Below, one piece after another: positions 24,276 to 35,100 of a stretch of DNA of 64,000 nucleotides. The stretch is from Acanthopleura granulata (Eukaryota > Mollusca > Polyplacophora > Chitonida > Chitonidae), in assembly GCA_016165875.1 (NCBI GenBank), contig JABBOT010000009.1, forward strand, positions 11,414,477-11,478,476, written 5' to 3'. Under the pieces are notes generated by a model. The model had not been told where the DNA came from. It saw nothing but the letters and a program-made list of their open reading frames with translations, and searched no databases. The position numbers and the translations under genes were made by a program. How positions within the stretch are numbered: the first letter of the stretch is position 1; the number at the start of each line of letters is the position of its first letter.

Positions 24276-25725
24276 CCGGTTTTGCTGAATGAGCAGTGAG
24301 GTTTCACATTTCTGCTGGCCAGCCGCAAATTTCCAAATATTGTTCAATATTAAGGGGTTTCTAAAGTAGAAATCACAAGAAAGTCCTTTCAAAAACCGGA
24401 TATATTTATTTGATACATGTATATGAATATGAATATATAAGCCAATACAAGCCAATATATGCTATTTCTTTCATGTGACAGCATAGACAAAAATCTTCAC
24501 GTTAAACCCTTAAAAATTGTTGGCACTGAGTTTGCCAAATGTTTAATAAACAAAACAAAACACATACCATTTTGTTGGTAAGAAAACAGAGAAGAAAAGC
24601 TAAGATTAATTGAGCACAAGGGAGATAACCTATCACAATTACTATGTTCTTCTCTACAATTATAAAGGCAAGCTGCAGAAGCAAAGACATTCATACACGC
24701 CTTGTGTACCGGAAAATACAAAACAACCATTATAAAAAATTATGACAACACGAAAATGATATTACAAGAACGAAAACGAAACCAGTTATAGCGAAGGTGG
24801 CTCTCACAGAGATACATGTAGATGATCTGCTGAAGTGTTGGTGAGAATTTTATGTGACTTAGCAGTTACCTGTGGTTTTCTAACAACATCTTTACCTGTG
24901 AAAGGATGGATTTAGTGTTAATATCAGATAAACAAAAGGAAGCTTAGCATTTTACAGAGTTGCAAACAACATTGACACAAGTCTGCTGCCTTTTGTCTCC
25001 AATTAGAGTCTACACACTGCATTAGGACATTCACATGTGATTTCTTCTTTCCTGTCACAACTCACATATCATTTACCCCCTCATCAGAACTCATTATTTC
25101 GTTTTCCGCTAGAAACTGTCACAAAAGATGAAATTATCACAAAATCTAGCCAGATAATCATAATGAAAACTGAGCATTTTTTCGAGCCCATGCCAGTTTT
25201 CCATAATATTATAACAGGAAACAAGGGATCAAGTGTGATTGGCCTTAAACCGATGGTGATGCAGTTATGGGTTTACAGACCTGTCTCTTAAGCCTGGATG
25301 ACGGCAGGCCAACATTCAGCGTCAAGAGAATGAGCACATGAATGACTATAGCTTTATATTACATGTACAATACTGGAGCTGTATCAGCTGATTGGTGTCA
25401 GTTAAAAGAAACATAAGCACATACATGCTAACTCAAATACATTTACACTAAAACACTTCTTACGCTTAACAAAAGCCTGTGGTCAACAATTTACGTGCTC
25501 TGCAGGTAATGATTCTGTACTCCCTACATAATGAATACATGAGCTCATGTACACTGTATAAGTTGTCAGAAGACGACCATTTTGTTTTCACTTAACACGA
25601 AATTCTACAAGGTTGAGCAGCTGATGAAAAACATTCCGACATGTGCATGAATGGGAAATATGATCATGTGACAATCACACTTAAATGATTCCTTTCTTAC
25701 GTTCAAAATAAAAAAAAAAAAGTGA
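24276..25725. other. POLD4 3' flank or 3' UTR
   Basis: Repeat-poor, A+T-rich sequence downstream (minus strand) of the proposed POLD4 stop. May contain its 3' UTR up to the AATAAA at 24405. Confidence 0.4.
24405..24410 (-). terminator. Possible POLD4 poly(A) signal
   Basis: TTTATT on the plus strand reads AATAAA on the minus strand, about 1.3 kb beyond the proposed POLD4 stop. It is the first canonical signal I noticed downstream; a variant signal nearer the stop cannot be excluded. Confidence 0.25.
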
Positions 25726-28712
25726 CTACCACATAATAGTTGATGTTCCATATACTCTCAGAATCACATCCCAGTCATGCCAGCTGTCATCTGGGCATGG
25801 AAATGTGTACTGATCTGAAGACATTTCTGCAGTCGCATCAATCTGCATAGAGATTTTCATGTAAATAGTGTAACTGATTGAAATATTTACAACTGTAATG
25901 ACACATACTTAAAATTCAGCACAGTCCAGAAATAGATCTATTTCACGCTCATGTTACATGCTGATTTTCAAGTCAACAACACTCATACACATACATGTAC
26001 TGATATGTGTTGATGTAACATCTTGATGAATGATGAATCTGAGGTAACACTGATCACAAAGATCCTCCTCCTTTTGGTTGAAGCCAAACTTCCAAGGTAG
26101 ATAAATGAGTCCAAAACACTATAAGTCATATTCTTTCCACAAGCTGAAATAGATGAATAGATCATCTCTTACAAATGATTCATAGAGATAATGGAACGGT
26201 TCTTGTACGTAGGACTGGCTTACTACAATAGGAGCAAAATCATGTATATTTGTTACTTTTGAGTTGATTCATTTCAAAAACTGTTGGAAAGAGTTAAAAT
26301 TTGTTAGTCAGACCTAAATGGATAAAAGAAACTGGACACTTCACCAGGTAACCATGGTAAACTGATAATTCTCCTGCCTTAAATTCCCAGTTCCCTGAAC
26401 AACTTACATATTGTTCTTCTTTCCTTCAACATTGGCTTTTCAACTGCCGATCACCATACCCAAACAATAAACTATGTGTACAAACCTCATCGTGTACCTC
26501 TCATCATTGGGGTGAAGTTTGATTACATCTTTTACACTTTCTGGTGGGTTCAATCCATGTTTCTGCGCCCTGTTCCATCTTTCCATGCGGGTTATACCTG
26601 TTACGGGGTAACAAATTTTAGAGCACTCAATTACTATCATTCTCCATCAGTCATCTTTAGTAGCCTACTGCATTTCTAAAAACTACCCAAGACCCAAAAA
26701 TCAGTCCAAATTCTAGCTAGGCATGTCCTTTGTAGGAAGTATTCTTTAAAAGCTGTAAAATTTTCAAGCCGTCCAGTTTCACACATGTAAGTACCCTACT
26801 TCTTCTAATTTTGGGGAAATCTCGCCTGCCCTATTTCACCAGCATACATGTAACTGTAACAGGAATACTCAGTTTCTTTCTTCTTAAGTGATCAGTCCAT
26901 CAAATGAAAAAAAGTATCCCTAAAAAAAAAAAAAAAAATGGAAGACAAATGTATTTTTTTTGCTTTCAGCTGAGCAGAAATAATATCTGTCCCAAAAATG
27001 AGAAGAATTAGGGTACCAATACTGGCTGAACCAACTCTTCAGCAAATGCAATAATCATATTAAAGGTAACCTATCATGCCTGTGTCACAAAAGAACAAAA
27101 AAATAAATAAATACATACATAAATAAATTAATAAAATAAACCAAAGAATATAACGTAAACTTTCCCACCTGCACAAGGTCCATATTCCCAGTTCAGGTCA
27201 AACTGTTTGAGCATATCCAGGTCATCTGCTATGGCCTTGTTACTGGTGGACGGGGCAGCTTGCAGATATAAACAAAAGCAGGTTTATTTGTTATCTTCAG
27301 TTCAGTTTTACAACAAATGTGCAGCAGGTCATCAGGCATGGCAGATATGTCTACCTTCAACATACGAATCCTTCTAATTGTTAAGAGGTATTGCTAGTTA
27401 TTTTCTGAACTTTAAGAGGAAAGACCACACAAAAAAAGAAGTTATGGTGAGTGTATAGAGCATAATAAACTGAATCTGAAAATACTTTCACTGAGTTTTT
27501 TTTTTACATTCTTTTTCGAACAAATTAAACGCAGTAATATGTTTTGATTGAATGGTAGACATTATGGACCGTATTGAACAGGCTGAATCAGAGTGACATC
27601 ACACATTCCTTTTAACTGCTAAATAGCTAAAGGCCTTCGACATGGCTGTGTATCATCAGTATACTGTTAGTTTATCATCTGTCCACAAAGATGTCAGACT
27701 TTATTTCTTACTTATTTGACAGGTGTTAATCTCCATATTAATGAATTTTTCACTCATGTGACAGCTCACGTTTGTGTGTGGAGGAAACTGCAGAATATCA
27801 CTTGACTTTGCACCTTACCCAACAAATTCCCTGATTTAAAGCCACAGCCAAACCAGTGGAGCTGCATTTGAACACGCAACCTCACAAGCCACCCCACAAT
27901 GCCAAGCACGTCTGTGGCACACATGGGCGGCTACCTGGCCTTGTTTTCAAAAAGCCACAAAAACAACCTAGCTTGGTCTATGTTTTAACATTACACTGAC
28001 CATCCTCGCTCTGGCTTTTCTTGGCTTTTCACGTTTTATACCCCGCTTCATACTTTTGTCTATTTGAAAGAGCAGATGTTTCATGGTAAAGCAAATGCAA
28101 ATGTCTAAACAACTCAAAAACTGTCAAAAAACAGCGACAATGATCTCGCTCTAATGTTCACAATGACTGACGTATTTTGGTGATTGCTGTCAAAACACCA
28201 CTGGGGACGAGCCTGAAATGGGGAGCTACGCTGGACCTGCGCTCCTATAGTATTTCCTTCAATGACGTCATTCTGAGAATTTCCAACCACTGACCACAAA
28301 CACGCATTAAGTAGAGCGGTTATTAAGAAATATGCCTTTAAAAAAAAATTAAATAAAATAAAAAAAGAAAAGAATAATTAAAAAACATATTTTGGCCATA
28401 AATTTCATCATTTTCTATAAAAACCATTATCTTCGTTGTAGAATTCCTTTTTTTAATATCCATGTATACTTTAAGAAGCCAGCCTTCAAGATAAAATGGG
28501 TACGAGCTTGGAATTGAGCGAAGGATGTGAATTCGGACGCCCTGCGTGCAATGAAAGTAGGAATCTGCAACTTGCGTCATGTGTATTATTATTCCATTAT
28601 GAGCCTTAGCCTTACCATTCCGAACATCACCCGGGATTTTCACGTTGGCATCATTTGTGGTCCGATTACTTTTCTTTACCTGCTTGTAAGTGTCCGTCAG
28701 TAACTTAGACAT
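25726..28712 (-). CDS. POLD4: POLD4, DNA polymerase delta small subunit p12 (4 exons, 118 aa)
   Basis: Minus-strand exons in transcript order: 28712-28616, 27258-27169, 26597-26486, 25783-25726. All introns start GT and end AG, with phases 1, 1 and 2. The core LKQFDLNWEYGPCAG followed by ITRMERWNRAQKHGL and PPESVKDVIKLHPNDERYT matches POLD4 throughout; human POLD4 is 107 aa. The N-terminus carries LLTDTYKQVKK, equivalent to the atypical PCNA-binding/degron motif of mammalian p12. Known of the family: p12 stabilises replicative polymerase delta, binds PCNA, and is destroyed after DNA damage in mammals. The start ATG has A at -3. The last exon, reading SWHDWDVI then 11 more residues, is the least certain part: WHD fits the usual WH near the C-terminus, but the tail is longer than in human. 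At the exon 3 end a second donor 9 bp upstream in the transcript would also keep phase. Confidence 0.92.
27700..27945 (-). mobile_element. SINE-like element, third type, in POLD4 intron 1
   Basis: Starts TTTGACAGGTGTTAATCTCC and ends with a tRNA-like head in reverse (TTTGAACACGCAACCTC as B box, CACATGGGCGGCTACCTGG). The arrangement matches the element at 12.2 kb, reversed. Confidence 0.5.
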
Positions 28713-29142
28713 GATTGATTTTTGTTTTCGTTACACAAAACCCAGCGATAGACTTCTTCTTAGTCGTTGGAGGACAGTTTAAAATCAAATTTAAAACCCA
28801 AGTTCTTGGCAGGTCTGGCCACGCTTCGCTTTGAAATGTTTGTTGACCTATTTCTGACAGTTCAAAACATTGATCTGAAACACCAGCGAGGAATGAATAA
28901 AATGAGATGAGACAATATTTTGGTTCTGTGTATGAAAGAGGGAGTAGATCTTTCAAACTATTATTTTAATCCACAAACTTATGAAGTAAACCAATGTATT
29001 GCGTACGTTCATAAATATAATTTTGAGTTACACATTTCCGCTTCTAGGCTAGGTTTAATCTTTGGACACCATCAGTCAAGTAGTAGCCAATGAACTTGCA
29101 GCTTGTGAAACAGTTCGGGATTGTGAAACGAAAAAGGAAAGC
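28713..29142. promoter_or_regulatory. Putative bidirectional promoter of POLD4 and TBL2
   Basis: This 430-bp interval lies between the two divergent start codons, so both 5' UTRs and promoters must be here unless there are undetected upstream non-coding exons. It is A+T-rich with no CpG island and no obvious TATA box in a usual place. An ETS-like TTCCGC is at 29036-29041. Start sites cannot be placed from sequence alone. Confidence 0.6.
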
Positions 29143-32100
29143 ATGGCTGACGTGGAAACGGGATCCTTGCCGGTAATCGCAGTCACTGCAGCTGTAGGGG
29201 CGATCGTTCTGCTGCTAGGATTGCTTTGCAATGTCATCAAGAGCAGAGACAAAGGGGAAAGCGAAGGTGAAATAAAAGTTTGCAGATGAGGTGTCATAAA
29301 TGGGATGCATTCAAACTGTGTGCGTGGCAAAAATTCAATACAACAACATCAACGCTCCGCAAGTTTCGGTTTCCTGTAAATTTTGATGCAGTCAAATTCA
29401 TGACTTGAAATTGACTGATTTTAATTCTGCTTCGATCGGGATTTGTAAAGAATAGGTTAAGCTATTGTTCGTCGCTGACCCACTTTTCTGATGTTCATTG
29501 AGAAATGGAAATTTTTCAATGAATTGGCGTCACCCCACCAGGAGACATCCCCCTCATCCTCACTACTGCCCTTCGATCTAAGAATGGGATATTCGATCGT
29601 AATAATTCAGGACAGCATAAGCTTGAGTTTCGGAAAAGTATTATATGGAAATTTTGAGAAGGTTATAGAGGGCAGGTAGAGGTTCAGTGGGGACCAGCTT
29701 CAAGCTATCTGCATAAACACAATAAGACGAATCGACATTGCAGAAGTCTCCCGTGATCACGCTGGTTTTGTCAAGACAGTGTGGGGGCTCTCGCAAACTT
29801 CCGTGATTTCACAGAGGTTAACAATTCTGTTGTGGTTGTTGGACACGAGAGCCCCCAGCTTGTCTCATCCAAAACCAGCGTGATCTCGAGAGACTTGTGC
29901 AATGCCGATTCGGCTTATATATCATGTTTTGATGTAATCAGCCGAATCGACATTGCAGAAGTCTCTCGACATAACACAGGGTTTTGATGAGACAGGGTGG
30001 GGGCTCTTGTGCCCAACGAGAAGAACAGCATTGTTAACCTTAGTCACTGTTAATCATTGTTAACCTCACCACGGCTGCAATGCCAGTTGGGCTTATTTGG
30101 GGCTTATTTCTTGGAACAGACAAAAGAAATGCATGACCATGAAAATGCTGGCCAGGGAAGCCTTTTTTAGTGCGTAACCCACCCAGTTTGCCCTGTCTAT
30201 TTTGGTCACGTAACTCAAATAACATGGCTTTTGTGCGGCGATCTTGCTTACAATCTTCGTCCACAAAGTAGACCTGAAAATAAAGCAATTCTTCATCTAA
30301 CATATATTTCTGTATACCTTGGAATGTGCTCTTTTTGTCTGTGTCACTTTGGTTGATGTTCAGGCAATAACATTTGTGCTGTGGTAACTTATGTGTGGCA
30401 GACCACACTCTAGCCTGGTCTTTTGGCCGGTCCGGTCTTTAGGCTGAACCGTTCGGAGTGAAGTAAAGCCGGGCAAATATTACCCTTATATAATTATGTG
30501 TTGCGATGGGAAGGGGGAGATGTTACGACATGGATAAGTTGAGTCGGTATTTAGGGAGTCTCACAAGTTCATGTCGGTTGGGGCGAGACAAGGGAGGTAC
30601 TGTCAGAAATTAAGGCAGCTAAAGATATGAGCTAATGACAAGTCAGACTCACGTGTAACTCTTCGACTGTTGGGGTTGAGGCAACAGAAACCCCCCAAGC
30701 GTGTTTTGAGAGAAGGCTGCCATAAACTGCCATAAAAAACAGATCTTCTGCCATGTGAGTTTGTAAGAGTACCGCACATGTGTCGCCTCAACCTGCGTGA
30801 ACTTGTGAGACCCCTGAAATGCCGACTCGGCTTATTTGACCAGCTAAAGAGATATGGATTGCTTTTTGGTAGCACAACCAGTTAGTCACCAAGGTTTTGT
30901 AATAAGGAGCTTCGGATGTGAGATTTGAGCGTTGCTAGAGACCGCGTCATTTCTAATGCAAATTACGTTGTCTGAGCAATCTTGGAGAAGGCAAAGATTG
31001 ACCCTGTGACTCGGAGCAAGTGGCTGTTTTGTAGCCATTTCAAAGCATCTGGAAGCAATTGGGAACTGGTTTTAGTTAATTTACTGAAAACTACATATAG
31101 GCATGTTCTACTTTTCTGCGACTTGATGCATGGTGTTGTGTAATTCAGATTAGATTGTCTCCATGTGCTTGCACCCTGTTGAGCACAGTTTGTACGTAAT
31201 TAGTCATTGCAATCTATCACCCAAGTCACAAGACAGCAGCTTGTCAGTGCTCACAGATTCTGTAAATGCATTCGCGCACCAAAACTTAATCTGGATTGAT
31301 GCTGTCAGATGCTCATGATCATAAGATTTTTGAAGGCTTGTTGAACTAATCATGAAACATAGGTCTACTTTGTCGAGTTGGTCCCAAATACTTACGATTG
31401 CAAGTTGACTTATGGCCAGCGTAAGATTTTAAGCAGTCTGGTGCTGTGTCTAGTGCCACCTGTGTTAGTTGGTGGCCTCTTCCTTAGATGTTCTTTGTTA
31501 ATCTACCAAGATACTTTAATGTAAAGTAAATGGCAACTGGAAAAGTGTATCAATAAGAAACTAAAATTAAAAGATAGAATTCAGGGCCAGCTGTTATGTT
31601 TGTGGGCTAATGTCTGGCCAGGTGAGAAATCAGAATCGTAGAAACCTCAGTTGTAAAATATTGACAGGTACCATCAACACTCTTTGAGGCCATACACAAT
31701 ATTATCTGTGTTTGCCGCAACTCGACCAACCCAAAAAATTTGCTGGAAAAAAAAAATATCCTCGGCACCTTTTTTTTTTCAATTCAGCCAAAATTCAAGT
31801 GAGATAACGTTAGCCAAACTTTAAGGGGAAGTAACTTCATTTGCTGAGCTATCATGGCTGCCAGAAGTGTGGTTAGATTCATGTTAATGGTTTGATTCAA
31901 CAGTGATTTGCTCTATAAAGTCAAACTAAAACATTTTAACTTCATGACACCCAATAAATATTCATTTGGTGCCTTTTCTGCAATGAGAAAGGGACGCAAA
32001 TAGATGTCACTCCATAAAGGCTGTGACCATTGTACACTTTCCGACTGTCAAGAGTTGTGGCCTACTGGCTGTTCTGCCGAGTGTTGTTAGCAAAATTTTG

Positions 32101-35100
32101 AAGAAAAGTAAAAATAAAAGGAACCTGTTACCCTCATTTTTATTGGTGATGGTTAGTTTGAATAAATAATAGTCTCAAACATTTAAAACCATGGCTGTAA
32201 TGTCCTGTTCCTGTTATTGAACATACATGCATGAACACTTTCTGGCCAATAAGTCCATTAATATATTTATTTTATGATACCTCTGTTTATTATTTGTTAA
32301 TTGAATTATTTCAGCCTTAGAAGGATATATATTTCTATTGATTAAGTTACCATTGTGACAGATTGAAACTGATTAATTTAGAACTTTAAATTTGCAGTTA
32401 CAAGATCAAAACAGAATTTTTGTTTTTTAATTCTTGAGTTATCAAAGAACCCCCAACAGAGCCCCCATTTTTATGAGGGCTCCAGCTATTATGGTTCTCC
32501 CATTTAGCCTGTCAGAGGCTCCCTCCTGATCCCAAGAAAAAGTGCCTTTTCTGGACATCCTAATTTAAAAAAAAAATGATTCTGATCAAAAATGTATCAT
32601 TATTACTGATACATCGGTGTGATGTGAAAACACTGAAGATTAGGGTCACTTGAAAAAGACAGATGCATTCCACTGTGACAGGAGTTCACATGCATGGAGA
32701 ATACTGAAAAGTTTCACTCTTTAAACTTCATGCATCGTGACATGGTCCAGACTCTTCTGTTACTAATGTAAGTGTTTAAAATAGATAAGACAGCCATGTG
32801 AGCCAAGGCCTACATGGCCGCTTGAAGTCAACATAGCCATGCATGTGCAATGAACTTGTATGGGGAATACACATCTCATGCTTTTTTCTTTTCTTTTTTT
32901 TGATTGCAGAGCCCAAATAACTTTGAAAAGAAAATAGAAATATTTGATTCTTCATTCAAGGAGAAGGAAACAAAAATGATGCCAAAATCAGATGAAAGAG
33001 CATCAAAACTTATTTCAAAATATGGTCTTTAATGTTTTTTGTTTTGATTTTTTGATTCAGGAGAAAAGGGTATTATATGTTTGTATGGTGGGTATTTGGG
33101 ACCAACTTGTGGTATTTATGGTTGTTACATAATAATGCTCTAAATAATTATATAATGCATATGTAATAAAGTTATTTCAATGTAAATTTGTTGTTCATAT
33201 CCAAAAATATGCACATTTAACCTCAATTAGGATAATATTTAGGAACATAGTAAAAATATAAATATGATCCAAATCCAGGTCAAATACTTTGTTTGGTGGA
33301 AAGGACAAATTGTATGGCAAAAATAATTTGTAAATATGTGTTTCATCCTCATTTGTAACATTATTACACAAGAACTATATATACCAAAAAGTAGTCCGAA
33401 ATACCCACCACGCAAAAATTATTTTCAAGTGTCTTTTTCTCCTTAAAGAAAACTTGAAAAAATATTCAAGACCATATATACTGCTAACTTTTTGCACGCT
33501 TTCATCATAACTTTATGCAATTGTTATGTTTTCCCCATCTTTTAAGGAAGAATCCTCTGTTACAAACACTGCTAAATAAACATTTTGTTACATTTATGAC
33601 ATTTATTTAATCAAAAGTAATTAAACAGAACATATTTCACAGTCCAGATGAGGTCCACACCGTGACAAAGCCATCAGCTCGATAGGATTTTCATTAAACT
33701 TCCAAATATTATTACCCTCTGTACACGATCTGCAAACACTAGCAACACTCAAATTGATTTCTTTTGAAAGAAAGCAAAAGGATAAAAGGCTGGCTGCTAC
33801 TCGTGAACATGTTAGATAAATGTTTATTTCATATAACATAAGGGAGTTAAATGTACCTTCATGTTTATCTGAGGTGTTTTGCAATGCGTTTTTTCATCTT
33901 CATATTGAAAATATATCCCCTTTTAGGTTCAGTGTTTACATGGCGTGAAACTTTATGGAATACAGTATACATGTACGTCCACACTATTCTTAGTTTTATG
34001 TTCTTCAACTTTTTCACCGGAAGTATGTGACAAAACTTATTTTATTTGTGTCTTGCGTAAGTAAATGAATGTGTCAGCTGAAATTAACATTTCTATTTTG
34101 GGTTCATTTAGCTAAAATATCAAATCTGAAACCATGTTACTTCCTTGTTGTAAGGCAGTGAACATATTACTGATATTCCAGGTCTTTGACATGACCATTA
34201 GGAGTCTAAAACCTTGGGCACCAATCCATTGAGATTGCCCTTCTTTTTCGAGATGTGTTTCTGATGTGATTAAATTAATGTTTAAGCTCAAAGCATTGTT
34301 CAACCTTAAAATTAAAATAATCAGTGGAGGCCTGGACTTCTGTTACAAGAAGATTCCACTTGGTCTATACTTCACTACTGCAGAGCACATGTATTTCTGT
34401 TAAGTCCTTACTTGATGGGCCTGCATTATGTCCCCCCTCCCACCAGCCGATCAAAATATTGTCAAAAAAATAAAAAAATCCTTACCTACCTACCTATCCA
34501 CCCATCTACCCACCTATTATTTTTCAGAGGCATTACACATAATCAGTTTTCTTTTATTAATGGCCTGATCGTTAGTGCTTGTATGTCAGATTTTTAGCTT
34601 ATAACGTTATGTTTAACTCAATGCTACAAAGTAAGGCAAGGTATTGTTAATGTGAGGGTTACTGGTGTTGGCATAGGTGTCTGTGACTAGGGCCCCTGTT
34701 TTATGAAGCAGTCACAAATTGCGCCAGACGTAACTTCCATGACTACGAACAGTGAAGAAAAACGTCACCATGGTTGCGATGGCTTTGTAAAATGAGCCGA
34801 CCGTTAGTTGTTTTTTTTTTTTGAGAAAGACAGCTGTTAAGTGGCTGCAATTCGAACTGAGGCACTCATCACCAAGCTGCTGTGTTTCTACTAACCCATA
34901 TTCTCTCCTGCTTGTTGATTATTTGCTAATTGTCCTAATTCTTCTAAATTTTGGGGACTTTAGGTATACCTGACCCAGTTAGCCATTTTGTTTATGAATG
35001 TAATTGTAATAAAAATACGCAGTGTCTCTTTTCTCACATAGTTATTCCATCTGACATATCCACATATTTACTTTTCCAAACAAACGGGAGAACAGTTTAA

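Noticed and set aside
28338..28615. Continuation of the minus-strand frame after POLD4 exon 1
   Set aside because: A good donor G/GTAAGG ends exon 1 at 28616, and POLD4 core sequence resumes at 27258 in the right phase.
29062..29142. TBL2 start upstream at 29062
   Set aside because: The codon there is TTG; the first ATG of the frame is 29143 and has good context.
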